The notes: generated from the letters alone by a model not told the origin. DNA of 64,000 bases from Amycolatopsis dendrobii (GCF_014145675.1 NZ_JACGZW010000003.1:620001-684000), one strand, 5' to 3'; counted from the stretch's first letter, positions 8,380 to 16,764 are shown. Made by a program: numbers and translations.

Positions 8380-8958
8380 ATGACCACGTTCGACCTCGAC
8401 CGACAGTCCCTGCTCGTGCTCGACCCGATCGTCTCGAAGATCACCGCGGCGGACCTCGACCGGCCCACGCCGTGCGCCGGCTGGACGCTCGCCGACCTGC
8501 TCCGCCACCAAGTCAGCGAAAACCACGCCTTCGCCGAAGCAGCGCGCAACGGCTCCGCGAAGGACTGGGACAGCGGTCAGCTCGGCGAAGACCCGTACGC
8601 CGCGTACGCAGCTTCGGTGACCGACTACCTCGCCGCATACGGCGAAGCCGACGTCGCGGAACGCCAGATCGCCATCAACACCTTCGGCACCTTCCCGGGC
8701 ACCGTCGCGATCGCGATGCACCTCGTCGACACCGTCGCGCACGGCTGGGACCTGGCCAAGACCCTCGACGTCGCGTACAACCCGGTGCCAGACGCAGTGC
8801 ACGCCGCGCTGCAGTTCGCGCTCATGATCCCGACCGACCCGAAGGAACGCGTCGAGCGAGGGACGTTCGCGCCGGTAGTCCCCGTCGGCACTGAGGAAAA
8901 CGAACTGGACCAGTTCCTCGGCAGGCTGGGCCGCGACCCGCGGTGGCGCGTCAGCTGA
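8380..8958 (+). CDS. TIGR03086 / DinB-like metal-binding protein
   Basis: A 192-residue protein of the mycothiol-dependent maleylpyruvate isomerase N-terminal-like family (DinB superfamily). The hallmark start is visible: LDRPTPCAGWTLADLLRHQV at about residues 26-45, with a histidine available for metal binding, and a second conserved region HLVDTVAHGWDLAKTL around 118-133. Members use mycothiol as cofactor or bind metal in a four-helix bundle, but the substrate of this one is unknown. It is divergent from the MocR regulator, which may control it. Its last 8 nt overlap the convergent metallopeptidase gene. Confidence 0.8.
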   Translation: MTTFDLDRQSLLVLDPIVSKITAADLDRPTPCAGWTLADLLRHQVSENHAFAEAARNGSAKDWDSGQLGEDPYAAYAASVTDYLAAYGEADVAERQIAINTFGTFPGTVAIAMHLVDTVAHGWDLAKTLDVAYNPVPDAVHAALQFALMIPTDPKERVERGTFAPVVPVGTEENELDQFLGRLGRDPRWRVS

Positions 8959-9856
8959 CCTTGTCCGCCGGGGCCGACCAGGTGTCGCAGGCAGCCGGAC
9001 CGGCCCCGGTGTAACCGGCCTTCGCCCAGGCCAGCTGGTTCGCGCGGGTGCCGTGGTCGCCGCTGTCGTCGGCGCGGCCGTAGTCGGCGACAGCGGCGTT
9101 CGCGGTGGCCCGGCTGATCGACCCGCGATCCGCCGCCGCGTTGAGGAACAGCGCGCCGAAACAGTTCGCCTGGAGCTCGATCCGGCGCACGACCGCCTTG
9201 TCCGCGTCGCTGCTCGGCTCCGGTGAACCCATTTCCGTGCTCGCCGCGTCGAGGATGCCGCTCTCGCGCTGGACGTGGTGGCCGTACTCGTGCGCGAGCG
9301 TCGCCAAATGCCGAGCTCGGCTCAACCCGGCGTCCGACAGCATCCACTCGGTGGGCGCGTAGATCGTCGCGTCGCCGCCGCAGTAGTACGCGACCGCTTC
9401 GTCCCGCGACGGCGCGTTGCCGCACGCGCTGGTCTTCGGCAGCGTGACCGACACCTTGACCGGCAGGTTCGGCTCGTCCGCTTTGTCCAGCGCGGGCTGC
9501 CACGCCTGCTTCAGGCAGCCCACGAGCGCGGTGTAGAACGTCTTCAGCTGCTCCGCGTCCCGGCTCAGGTCCGGCAGGTCGCACGACACGGGACCGAGGG
9601 CGACCGCGTCGGCCATCAGCGGATTGCCGCTGAGCTTGCGCACCGGTTTCGCGTCCTGGCGGTCCGGCATCGCGTCGGCGTCCGGGGCCGCGATCGCGTG
9701 CCCGGACACCTCGTGCGGCACCACGGCCATGAGCGCGAGCGTGACCGCGACGATCGCCACCGCGGCGACCGCGCCCAGCGCCTTGCCCGGCTTCCGGCGC
9801 GGCGGAGCCTGCGGCGGCGGCTGCGGAGGCCACGGGCCTCCGGCGTAATACGTCAT
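8951..9856 (-). CDS. Membrane-anchored neutral zinc metallopeptidase (YpfJ-like)
   Basis: 301 residues. A proline-rich cytoplasmic tail (residues 1-25) is followed by one membrane segment (about 27-46) and an extracellular catalytic domain. The zinc-binding motif HEYGH sits at 189-193 (ATLAHEYGHHVQ), as in the Zn_peptidase_2/YpfJ family. C159 and other cysteines may form disulfides. It probably acts on the outer face of the membrane; the substrate is unknown. The ATG start is followed by MTYYAGGPWPPQPPPQ, typical of actinobacterial members. The gene is divergent from the S9 peptidase across about 107 bp. Confidence 0.85.
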   Translation of the reverse strand: MTYYAGGPWPPQPPPQAPPRRKPGKALGAVAAVAIVAVTLALMAVVPHEVSGHAIAAPDADAMPDRQDAKPVRKLSGNPLMADAVALGPVSCDLPDLSRDAEQLKTFYTALVGCLKQAWQPALDKADEPNLPVKVSVTLPKTSACGNAPSRDEAVAYYCGGDATIYAPTEWMLSDAGLSRARHLATLAHEYGHHVQRESGILDAASTEMGSPEPSSDADKAVVRRIELQANCFGALFLNAAADRGSISRATANAAVADYGRADDSGDHGTRANQLAWAKAGYTGAGPAACDTWSAPADKVS

Positions 9857-9963
9857 TCCTCCCCCTCCCGACCAGCATACGGAGACCGCGCGCGGACCTG
9901 GATCACGAAACGGGAACGCCGGGATCCTGGCCGGATCCGCGACCGGCAGCGAGACTGGACGCT

Positions 9964-11973
9964 ATGACTGTCGAAGATCCGTACCTGTGGCTTGAAGACG
10001 TGACGGGCGACGAGGCGCTCGAATGGGTCCGTTCGCGCAACGCGGAGACACTGGACGTGCTCACCGCGGGCGAGAGGTTCGGGCAGCTGCGGGACTCGAT
10101 CCGCGAGGTGCTCGACGCGGGCGGACGGATCCCGTACGTCGCGCGCAGGGGGACGTACTACTACAACTTCTGGCAGGACGCCGACCACCCGCGCGGGCTG
10201 TGGCGGCGCACCACGCTGGAGCAGTACCGCACCGCCGAACCGGACTGGGAGATCCTGCTCGACGTCGACGCGCTCGCCGCGGCCGAGGACGAGAACTGGG
10301 TCTGGAAGGGCGCCGCGGTGCTGCGTCCGGGGCACCGGCTGGGCCTGGTCCAGCTGTCGCGCGGCGGCGCGGACGCGACCGTCGTCCGCGAGTTCGACCT
10401 CGACGCGCACGAGTTCGTGGCGGACGGTTACACCCTGCCCGAGGCGAAGCACCGGATCGGATGGATCGACGCCGACCGGGTGTACATCGGGACGGATTTC
10501 GGCCCGGGCTCGCTCACCACGTCCGGATATCCGCGGCTGGTGAAGGAATGGCGGCGCGGCACCCCGATCGAGGACGCGGTTCTCGTCGCCGAGGGCAAGC
10601 CGGACGACGTCGCGGTGATGGCGGTCCACGACCCGACCGAGGGCTTCGAACGCGATTTCGTGCGCCGGGCGATCGATTTCTACCGCACCGAGTACTTCGA
10701 GCGGACCCCGTCCGGGCTGGCCAAACTGGACCTGCCCGAGGACGTCGAGGTGTCCACGCACCGCGAATGGCTGCTCGTGCACCCGCGCAGCGCCTGGACC
10801 GTCGGCGGCGCCGAACACCCCGCGGGCACCCTGCTCGCGATCCGCTACGAGGCGTTCAAATCGGGCGACCGCGACTTCACCGCGCTGTTCACCCCGGACG
10901 CGCACACCTCGCTGGACTACTACGCGTGGACCCGCAACCACCTCCTGCTCGCGACGCTGCACGACGTCAAGTCGGAGCTGCGCGTGCTGACGCCCGGCCC
11001 GGACGGCTGGACCGAGGCGGAACTGGGCGGCGCGCCGGAATTCGGCAGCGCGCAGATCGTCGACACCGAACCGGACGTCGACGACGAGTACCTGGTGGAT
11101 TCCTCCAGCTACGTCCAGCCCTCCACGCTCACTCGCGGCGTCGTCGGCGGGGACGTCGAGGTGCTGAAGCAGGCGCCGGCCTTCTTCGACGCGGCCGGGA
11201 TCGAGGTCAGCCAGTACTTCGCGACGTCGGACGACGGCACGAAGATCCCGTACTTCGTGGTCCGCCCGCCCGACGCGGAAAACGGCCCCACGCTGCTGTA
11301 CGGATACGGCGGTTTCGAGGTTTCGCTGACCCCGTCGTACGGCGGGGTCGTCGGCCGCTCCTGGCTTTCGCGCGGCGGCACGTACGTGGTCGCGAACATC
11401 CGCGGCGGCGGCGAATACGGACCGGAATGGCACATGCAGGCGGTGAAGGAGAACCGGTACAAGGCGTTCCAGGACTTCGCCGCGGTCGCGCGCGATCTCG
11501 TCGCGCGGGGCATCACGACGAAGGAACGGCTCGGCATCCAAGGCGGCAGCAACGGCGGTCTGCTGATGGGCGTCATGCTCACCCGCTATCCGGAGCTGTT
11601 CGGCGCGATCGTGTGCCAGGTGCCGTTGCTCGACCTGAAGCGCTACCACCTGCTGCTCGCCGGTGCGTCGTGGATGGCCGAATGGGGCGACCCGGACGTC
11701 CCGGAGGAATGGGAGTACATCTCGAAATACTCGCCGTACCACAACGTTTCCGCGGACGGCGAGTATCCGCCGATCCTCTTCGTCACCTCCACCCGCGACG
11801 ACCGCGTGCACCCCGGGCACGCGCGCAAGATGGCCGCGCGGATGCGCGAGCAGGGCCACGACGTGGAGTACTTCGAGAACATCGAAGGCGGTCACGGAGC
11901 GGCAGCGGACAACGAACAACTCGCGTTCCGTTCGGCGGTCGCGTACGAATTCCTCTGGTCGAAGCTTTCCTAG
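9964..11973 (+). CDS. Prolyl oligopeptidase family serine peptidase (S9A)
   Basis: A 669-residue cytosolic-type prolyl oligopeptidase: an N-terminal seven-bladed beta-propeller (about 70-390) gating an alpha/beta-hydrolase domain at the C terminus. The N-terminal DPYLWLEDV motif is diagnostic. The triad is intact: S529 in GGSNGG, D612 in TRDDRVHPGH and H644 in EGGHGA. The enzyme cleaves short peptides after proline. There is no signal peptide. The ATG is preceded by GAGACT about 7 nt upstream, possibly a weak leaderless -10, with no clear ribosome binding site. Its stop overlaps the convergent hypothetical gene by 4 nt. Confidence 0.9.
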   Translation: MTVEDPYLWLEDVTGDEALEWVRSRNAETLDVLTAGERFGQLRDSIREVLDAGGRIPYVARRGTYYYNFWQDADHPRGLWRRTTLEQYRTAEPDWEILLDVDALAAAEDENWVWKGAAVLRPGHRLGLVQLSRGGADATVVREFDLDAHEFVADGYTLPEAKHRIGWIDADRVYIGTDFGPGSLTTSGYPRLVKEWRRGTPIEDAVLVAEGKPDDVAVMAVHDPTEGFERDFVRRAIDFYRTEYFERTPSGLAKLDLPEDVEVSTHREWLLVHPRSAWTVGGAEHPAGTLLAIRYEAFKSGDRDFTALFTPDAHTSLDYYAWTRNHLLLATLHDVKSELRVLTPGPDGWTEAELGGAPEFGSAQIVDTEPDVDDEYLVDSSSYVQPSTLTRGVVGGDVEVLKQAPAFFDAAGIEVSQYFATSDDGTKIPYFVVRPPDAENGPTLLYGYGGFEVSLTPSYGGVVGRSWLSRGGTYVVANIRGGGEYGPEWHMQAVKENRYKAFQDFAAVARDLVARGITTKERLGIQGGSNGGLLMGVMLTRYPELFGAIVCQVPLLDLKRYHLLLAGASWMAEWGDPDVPEEWEYISKYSPYHNVSADGEYPPILFVTSTRDDRVHPGHARKMAARMREQGHDVEYFENIEGGHGAAADNEQLAFRSAVAYEFLWSKLS

Positions 11974-12545
11974 ACCAGCCCCCGGGGCCGCGCCCGCACG
12001 CGCGGCCCCGGGCGGATCGACGGTCCTCTGCGGACCTCGGCGACCGCTCTTTCGAACAGAGCCCAGGCGTCAGTGACGAACGCCAGCCAGGGCACGCCGA
12101 GCCGCCGCAACGCGCGTCCGTGACCGACCAGGATGCCGCCGGTTTCCAGAATCGCTCTGGCTCGCCATCGCACGGAAGCCGCGGTTTTCCAGCGCCGCAG
12201 CCGATCCACGTGACAGCCGAGCCGGCGCTCCAACCCGGCGAACACGCGCGCAGCCACCTCCGCGGTGAGCGGATCACGGGTGCCGTCCCGCAGCGCGCGG
12301 TAGTAGCCGAGCGCGAGCACATCGGTGATCAACTGGGTCATCACGTCGCTTTTCCCCGGCGGGCTCGCGGTTTCGAGCAGCCGGGCGACCAGGTGCTGCT
12401 CTTCGTCCGGCGCGGGCCGGAACCGCCGGACGCTGCGCGCCACCACCGGGTCCAGCCGCGCCCCGCTCCCCCACGCCGGCTGCGGCCGGATCTTCCGCCG
12501 CCGCGCCTCCGCCTCGAAAACCGCACTCCGCTCCACGGCGGTCAT
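11970..12545 (-). CDS. Hypothetical protein, arginine-rich, probably helical
   Basis: 191 residues that I do not recognise. The ATG opens MTAVERSAVFEAEARRRKIR. The body is rich in arginine, alanine and leucine, with predicted amphipathic helices and no membrane segment, signal peptide or cysteine pair. It carries a strongly basic C-terminal tail, ending RPGPRVRARPRGLV. The central section (residues about 70-150) reads VARLLETASPPGK through ILETGGILVGHG, suggesting a helical bundle. Codon usage matches the neighbours. No operon partner is apparent. It could be a small regulatory or nucleic-acid-binding protein, but that rests only on charge. Confidence 0.55.
   Translation of the reverse strand: MTAVERSAVFEAEARRRKIRPQPAWGSGARLDPVVARSVRRFRPAPDEEQHLVARLLETASPPGKSDVMTQLITDVLALGYYRALRDGTRDPLTAEVAARVFAGLERRLGCHVDRLRRWKTAASVRWRARAILETGGILVGHGRALRRLGVPWLAFVTDAWALFERAVAEVRRGPSIRPGPRVRARPRGLV
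11981..12012 (+). terminator. GC-rich hairpin after the S9 peptidase gene
   Basis: A perfect 12-bp stem, CCCGGGGCCGCG (11981-11992) with CGCGGCCCCGGG (12001-12012) and an 8-nt loop, begins 8 nt after the stop codon. It lacks a T tract and lies inside the 3' coding end of the convergent gene, so it would slow polymerases from both sides. Confidence 0.5.
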
Positions 12546-12598
12546 GCTGCCGCCCGGATGTGCCGCTGTCGCGGGGAGGATGTGGAGATTCCGTGGAG

Positions 12599-13087
12599 CT
12601 ACGGGACGAACAGCGCCGCGGCGGCCCAGTCGAACACTTTCGGGTCGCCCAGACCGGACTCGGTGAGCCAGCGGGCAGCCCGGCGGGCCGCGGCAGCGCC
12701 CTCGATCAGGCCGCAGCGTCCGGGCACGACGCCGGTCGCCGCGCGGACGTCGTCGACCAGGCCGCCGAGGCAGTGCCAGGTATGCCAGAGTCCGCCGTCG
12801 TAACCGACCAGCTCGAACCCGAGCAACTCACCGGACGGGCGCGTGCCTTCCTCGATCCGGTTCACCACGACACTGGTCTCGCGGTCCCAGCCGTCCGCGA
12901 CGATCTCGCGGACGATCGGCGCGGCTTCTTCCGGCGCGAAGCCCACTTCGAGCACGTGAAGCCCGGTTTGCCGAGCGAGGCCGAGATCGCGGAACCAGTC
13001 GTCGTCCACCTCAGCGACGCACTCGCTGATCGACACGAGTTCGCTTGTCCGCCGCACAGCGCGATAGCCCGCCGACACGAAAGTCAC
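12599..13087 (-). CDS. Hypothetical protein, about 162 residues
   Basis: I do not recognise a family. The GTG start at 13087 gives MTFVSAGYRAVRRTSELVS. The open frame continues 450 nt upstream, but that part has poor, frame-shadow-like composition, so it was left out. GGGGAGG lies about 12 nt upstream of the GTG. The protein is acidic, with WHTWHCLGGLVDDV near residue 112 and a small-residue alanine-rich helix toward the end. It has no signal peptide or membrane segment. The start is the weakest part of the call. The gene has no clear partner, since the next minus-strand gene ends more than 50 bp downstream of a different unit. Confidence 0.5.
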   Translation of the reverse strand: MTFVSAGYRAVRRTSELVSISECVAEVDDDWFRDLGLARQTGLHVLEVGFAPEEAAPIVREIVADGWDRETSVVVNRIEEGTRPSGELLGFELVGYDGGLWHTWHCLGGLVDDVRAATGVVPGRCGLIEGAAAARRAARWLTESGLGDPKVFDWAAAALFVP

Positions 13088-13464
13088 GACCGCCAGTTTC
13101 CTCCCCGGCTCGCCCGGGCCGTCCGCCGGATCCGCGGACCGCCGGAGTCGCCGATGCACGCCATTGCTTCCGTCCTCGGGCTGACCGTGCACAGCCGCGT
13201 CCGCCCCGCATAACCCGGGCTGCACGCGGATTCCGCACCGCGTCGAACGTCGAGCTCCGGCAACCGTTCCGGGAACCGTGCCTTCTTGACCACCTGTGCG
13301 ATCCGCCGGACGGTGCCGCCGGAATGCTGCCGATCGCTTCCTGGACGGCGGCGGCCAGCAGACTTGATCACGGAGAATCCCTTTCTTCGGCTGCCGGAAA
13401 GCCTGCCGGGCCGAGATCGTCCGGACCATGCGGTCAGCCGGTCTCCCCTCCGCAGGTCCCGCAC
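13088..13464 (-). other. Gene-poor stretch with a possible trypsin-like protease remnant
   Basis: No convincing gene occupies the 418 bp between the hypothetical gene and the TetR gene. On the minus strand one short open frame encodes ACIGDSGGP (around 13135-13160), the exact S195 neighbourhood of chymotrypsin-fold proteases. It is preceded by two cysteines at roughly the spacing of C168 and C182 (SACSPGYAGRTRLC). The frame has no signal peptide, no His or Asp catalytic regions, and stops shortly after the motif. It could be the eroded 3' half of an S1 protease gene or a chance match in GC-rich DNA. Confidence 0.2.
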
Positions 13465-13478
13465 CCCCGCTTGTCTCT

Positions 13479-13496
13479 GTACCTACTAGTATGTAC
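13479..13496. promoter_or_regulatory. TetR operator (near-perfect 18-bp palindrome)
   Basis: GTACCTACTAGTATGTAC pairs at 8 of 9 symmetric positions, with TACTAGTA perfectly symmetric at the centre. It ends 9 bp before the TetR start codon and stands out as AT-rich in a GC-rich setting. This is the expected place for an autoregulatory TetR operator that also controls the downstream operon. Confidence 0.75.
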
Positions 13497-13505
13497 GGTA
13501 GATTC

Positions 13506-14063
13506 ATGTCCACGAGAGACCAGCTCATCGCGAGCACTCAGGACCTGCTGTGGGAGCGGGGGTACGTCGGCACCAGCCCGAAGGCGATCCAGCAGCGCGC
13601 CGGGGCCGGACAGGGCAGCATGTACCACCACTTCGCCGGCAAGGCCGACCTGGCGCTCGCCGCGATCCGGCAGAACGCCGACGATTTGCGAGCCTCGGCC
13701 GAGACCGCGTTCGCCCAGGGCACGACGGCGGTCGAACGCGTTTCGGCCTACCTGTCGCGCGAGCGCGACGTCCTGCGCGGCTGCCCGGTCGGACGGCTGG
13801 CGCTGGACCCCGAGATCGTCACGAACCCGGAATTGCGCGCGCCGCTGGAGGAAACGTTCGACTGGCTGCGCGGCCGTCTCGCCGAAGTGCTCGCCGAGGG
13901 CATCGCGAACGGAGAACTGCCGAACGACCTCGACCCAGCGGCCACGGCAACCACACTGGTCGCGGTGCTGCAAGGCGGATACGTCCTCGCCCGGTCGTCC
14001 GGGACGGCCGAGCCGTTCGACCAAGCGATCCGCGGCGCGCTCGCACTCCTCGGCCGGCGGTGA
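13506..14063 (+). CDS. TetR/AcrR family regulator
   Basis: A 185-residue repressor. The N-terminal helix-turn-helix reads RDQLIASTQDLLWERGYVGT, followed by SPKAIQQRAGAGQGSMYHHF (about residues 4-46), the canonical TetR start. The ligand-binding domain fills the rest, with a conserved GCPVGRL motif near residue 98 that is seen in the NemR/YxaF-type (TetR_C) group, whose members often sense electrophiles through a cysteine. The ATG at 13506 follows the palindromic operator. An ATG at 13491 would start within it and is rejected. It heads an operon with the DUF4865 and tautomerase genes, which it presumably represses. Confidence 0.88.
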   Translation: MSTRDQLIASTQDLLWERGYVGTSPKAIQQRAGAGQGSMYHHFAGKADLALAAIRQNADDLRASAETAFAQGTTAVERVSAYLSRERDVLRGCPVGRLALDPEIVTNPELRAPLEETFDWLRGRLAEVLAEGIANGELPNDLDPAATATTLVAVLQGGYVLARSSGTAEPFDQAIRGALALLGRR

Positions 14064-14068
14064 CGCCG

Positions 14069-14590
14069 ATGTACGCGATGCAGTACGAGATCGACCTGCC
14101 CGCCGGGTACGACATCGAGCACCGAGTCGCGACCCGAGGCCACCGCACCGACGCGTTCCCCGGACTGGGACTCAAGGCATATCTGGTGCGCCACAACCAT
14201 TACGCTCCGTTCTATCTCTGGGCCGACACCGCCGGAATGAGCCGATTCCTTTGGGGAGGCGGCGGATTCGACGGCATCATCCAGGATTTCGGGCGTCCGC
14301 CGGTGCACCACTGGACCGGCGCTCGCTGTCTGCCCGGTCCAGCGCGAGCGACCGTCCCGGCGTTCGCGACTAAACGCGTCGGGCAGTTCTCGGACGGCAT
14401 CGACCGCGAGTTGGCCGAACTCGCGCAGCTGTCGCAGAGCCCCGCTGTGCACACCACCGCGCTGGCGATTGACCCGCAGCGCTGGGAAACCGTGCGCTTC
14501 ACCCTCTGGACCACCACGCCGGACGAGGACAGCGACGTCCAGTACCGGGTGCTTCACCTGTCCCGCCCGAATATCGACCTGCTGAGCTGA
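14069..14590 (+). CDS. DUF4865 family protein
   Basis: 173 residues beginning MYAMQYEIDLPAGYDIEHRV, the typical opening of DUF4865. The central part contains APFYLWADTAGMSRFLWGGG and the C-terminal half is mixed alpha/beta. The family is often found next to tautomerase-like genes, as here, which suggests a joint step in conversion of a small carbonyl or aromatic compound. The catalytic role is unknown. It starts 5 nt after the TetR stop and ends 9 nt before the tautomerase ATG, so the three genes are one transcript. Confidence 0.82.
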   Translation: MYAMQYEIDLPAGYDIEHRVATRGHRTDAFPGLGLKAYLVRHNHYAPFYLWADTAGMSRFLWGGGGFDGIIQDFGRPPVHHWTGARCLPGPARATVPAFATKRVGQFSDGIDRELAELAQLSQSPAVHTTALAIDPQRWETVRFTLWTTTPDEDSDVQYRVLHLSRPNIDLLS

Positions 14591-14599
14591 GAGGCCCCC

Positions 14600-14983
14600 A
14601 TGCCGCTCGTCCGCATCGACGTGCTGTCCGAACCCAACGCCGACCGCCTCCCCGCCATCGGCGAAGCCGTGCACCAGGCGATGACCGAAACCATCGACGT
14701 CCCGGTCGACGACCGGTTCCAGATCATGAACAGCCACGCCGCCGACCGATTGCGTTACGACCCAAGCTATTTCGGCGTCCAGCGCGACGACGACATCGTG
14801 TACGTCGCGATCACGATGCGCGCCGGTCGCACCAATGAGCAGAAAACCGCCTTGTACCGGCGCGCGACCGAGCTTATCGCCGAAGCGACGGGGATCGAAC
14901 CGCGGAACGTGTTCTTCAGCCTGACGGAAAACCACGAGGTGGACTGGTCGTTCGGCGAGGGAGTCGCGCAAATGCTGCCCTGA
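14600..14983 (+). CDS. Tautomerase family protein
   Basis: 127 residues of the MIF/4-oxalocrotonate tautomerase superfamily, the longer Tautomerase_2 branch. Removal of Met exposes the N-terminal Pro2 (MPLVRIDVLSE) that acts as general base in this family. FQIMNSHAADRLRYDPSYFG and NVFFSLTENHEVDWSFGEG are characteristic later blocks. It would isomerise enol/keto forms of a small oxo-acid or related substrate. GAGAGGC lies a few nt before the ATG. It is the last gene of the TetR operon, and the convergent oxidoreductase gene ends 36 nt beyond. Confidence 0.88.
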   Translation: MPLVRIDVLSEPNADRLPAIGEAVHQAMTETIDVPVDDRFQIMNSHAADRLRYDPSYFGVQRDDDIVYVAITMRAGRTNEQKTALYRRATELIAEATGIEPRNVFFSLTENHEVDWSFGEGVAQMLP

Positions 14984-15019
14984 CGACGAAACCTCTCCGC
15001 GGCGAGAACTGGTCGCTTG

Positions 15020-15979
15020 TCACAAGAGGATGACCGTGCGCTCGCCGGGCGCGTCCTGGTGCGCCCACGCCGCCTCGACCTGATCGAGCCGGAACGGATG
15101 CGGGCGCACGGCCATGCCGCCCGCGGCGATCGCGGCGACGAGCTCGGCGAACTCCCGCAGCATCACCTCCGTGTCCACCGCGCCGAAACCGCTGCCCAGA
15201 ATCCGGAACGCGGAGGAACGCAGAGCGTGCCCGGAGAGGGTGATCGCGTCCCCGCCCATACCGCCGATCTGCACCCAGTCGAGCAATCGGGTGTGCTGGG
15301 TGCGCGCTCCGAGAACGGCGCGCATGGCGAGCTCGGTGGGCGGCCCCCACACGTAGTCCAAGACCACGTCGACCTCCGCCGCGGCCTCGGCGAGCGCGGC
15401 CGCGGTGACATCCTCGTCGGGGACCAGCTGAACGACGGAGTCCGCGCCCTCGCTGGCGAGGTCGTCGAGACGAGCACGGTTGCGTCCGGCGGCGATCACT
15501 CGGCCCGCGCCGAGGTGCTTGGCGACCTTGACAGCCGTCGAGCCCGCGTTGCCGGTCGCGCCGTGCACCAGGACCGACTGCCCGGCCTGGAACGGGACGC
15601 GGGTGCGCAGCGCGGTCCACGAGGACAGGGCAGGGTTCATAGTGGCGGCGAGGAGCGCGGGATCGGTTCCCTCCGGAACAGGGATGATCGCGGCCGGATC
15701 GATGACGATGCGCTCGGCCAGGCTGCCGGCGCCCATGGTCATGACATAGCCGAGACTGCCGTCCGCCCGCCGGACGACCGCGTCCGCACCCGCCAGCGCG
15801 GGAAGCGTCTTGGGACTCGTGTAGTGCTTGCCGGCGGCGATGCCGCGGGTGGCGGGGTGCACGCCGACGGCGAGGACGTCCACCGTTTCCTGGCCGGGGG
15901 CAGCCGCGGGGGCGGGGACCGAGCGGTAGTGCGGCGGCTCGTCAAAAGACTCCACGAGCGCGGCGTTGATCATGGACAT
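15020..15979 (-). CDS. Zinc-binding-dehydrogenase-like NADPH oxidoreductase (MDR, quinone reductase type)
   Basis: 319 residues of the medium-chain dehydrogenase/reductase superfamily, quinone-oxidoreductase branch. There are no zinc-ligand cysteines. The N-terminal GroES-like domain (to about 120) is followed by a Rossmann domain with the nucleotide motif VLVHGATGNAGSTAVKVAKH near residue 143 and an arginine at GRNRARLDD suited to NADP(H). It probably reduces a quinone or enone. I use the ATG at 15979, which has AAAGGA 6 nt upstream, rather than the GTG at 16003. It is divergent from a TetR gene, its likely regulator, with an inverted repeat between them. Confidence 0.85.
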   Translation of the reverse strand: MSMINAALVESFDEPPHYRSVPAPAAAPGQETVDVLAVGVHPATRGIAAGKHYTSPKTLPALAGADAVVRRADGSLGYVMTMGAGSLAERIVIDPAAIIPVPEGTDPALLAATMNPALSSWTALRTRVPFQAGQSVLVHGATGNAGSTAVKVAKHLGAGRVIAAGRNRARLDDLASEGADSVVQLVPDEDVTAAALAEAAAEVDVVLDYVWGPPTELAMRAVLGARTQHTRLLDWVQIGGMGGDAITLSGHALRSSAFRILGSGFGAVDTEVMLREFAELVAAIAAGGMAVRPHPFRLDQVEAAWAHQDAPGERTVILL

Positions 15980-16004
15980 GGCGGTTCCTTTACCCGGTCG
16001 CACA

Positions 16005-16064
16005 CCGTTTAGAAACGGCTCCGTATCTTATATCTCCGAGCGTACGACGAGCGGTTAAGATACG
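16005..16064. promoter_or_regulatory. Inverted repeats in the oxidoreductase/TetR divergent promoter
   Basis: CGTATCTTA (16022-16030) and TAAGATACG (16056-16064) form a perfect 9-bp inverted repeat with a 25-bp spacer. A second small dyad, CCGTTT-AG-AAACGG (16005-16018), sits next to it. These AT-rich elements in the 133-bp gap are good candidates for the TetR operator. Confidence 0.55.
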
Positions 16065-16112
16065 CAAGCGGGTCTAACCGACTGGCTGAACGCGACCATC
16101 CGGAGGGCAGCG

Positions 16113-16736
16113 GTGAGCGAGCAACGGCGCACGGAGGGCACTCCGACCCGGCGCAGGGGCATTGCCTTGGAAAACGCGCTCACCGATGCCGCCTGGGAGG
16201 TGCTCGTCGAGCAGGGCTACCACGGCTTCACCTACGAAGCCGTCGCAGCGCGCGCCGGAACCAGCAAGCCCGTGCTCTACCGGCGCTGGTCACGGCGCGA
16301 GGATCTCCTCGTCGCCACGCTCGCCCGGCACTGGCGTCCGCTCGACCTCCCCGACACTGGCAGCCTGCGCCGGGACGCCCTCGTTCTCCTGCGCAAGGTC
16401 AACACCGAGCGGGCCCGCATGGTGGTACTCCTGCACATCCAGCTGGCGGACTACTTCCGCGAGACCGGCACGAGCTTCAGCGACCTGCGCGACCGTCTTC
16501 GCATCGCGGACCAGCAGTCTCCCTTCGCCGCGCTCGTCGACCGCGCCGTCAAGCGCGGCGAGCTCACGGAGACACCCCGGCCCGAACGCGTGGTGAACCT
16601 GCCCTTCGACCTCATGCGCCACGACATGCTGATGGCGATGGGCGCGGTGCCGGACGCGGCGATCGTCGAGATCGTGGACAAGGTGTGGCTGCCCCTGCTC
16701 GGCCTGCACCACCACAGCACGCAAGAGGACCTCTGA
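16113..16736 (+). CDS. TetR/AcrR family regulator
   Basis: 207 residues. The helix-turn-helix region spans about residues 15-65 (LENALTDAAWEVLVEQGYHG, then FTYEAVAARAGTSKPVLYRR). The C-terminal ligand domain resembles TetR_C_16/AcrR-like folds, with RMVVLLHIQLADYFRETG. The GTG start has CGGAGGG upstream. It probably represses the divergent quinone-reductase-like gene and itself. The inducing compound is not predictable. Confidence 0.87.
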   Translation: MSEQRRTEGTPTRRRGIALENALTDAAWEVLVEQGYHGFTYEAVAARAGTSKPVLYRRWSRREDLLVATLARHWRPLDLPDTGSLRRDALVLLRKVNTERARMVVLLHIQLADYFRETGTSFSDLRDRLRIADQQSPFAALVDRAVKRGELTETPRPERVVNLPFDLMRHDMLMAMGAVPDAAIVEIVDKVWLPLLGLHHHSTQEDL

Positions 16737-16764
16737 GCCCCGGCGCCGAACCGGGGTTCGACCT

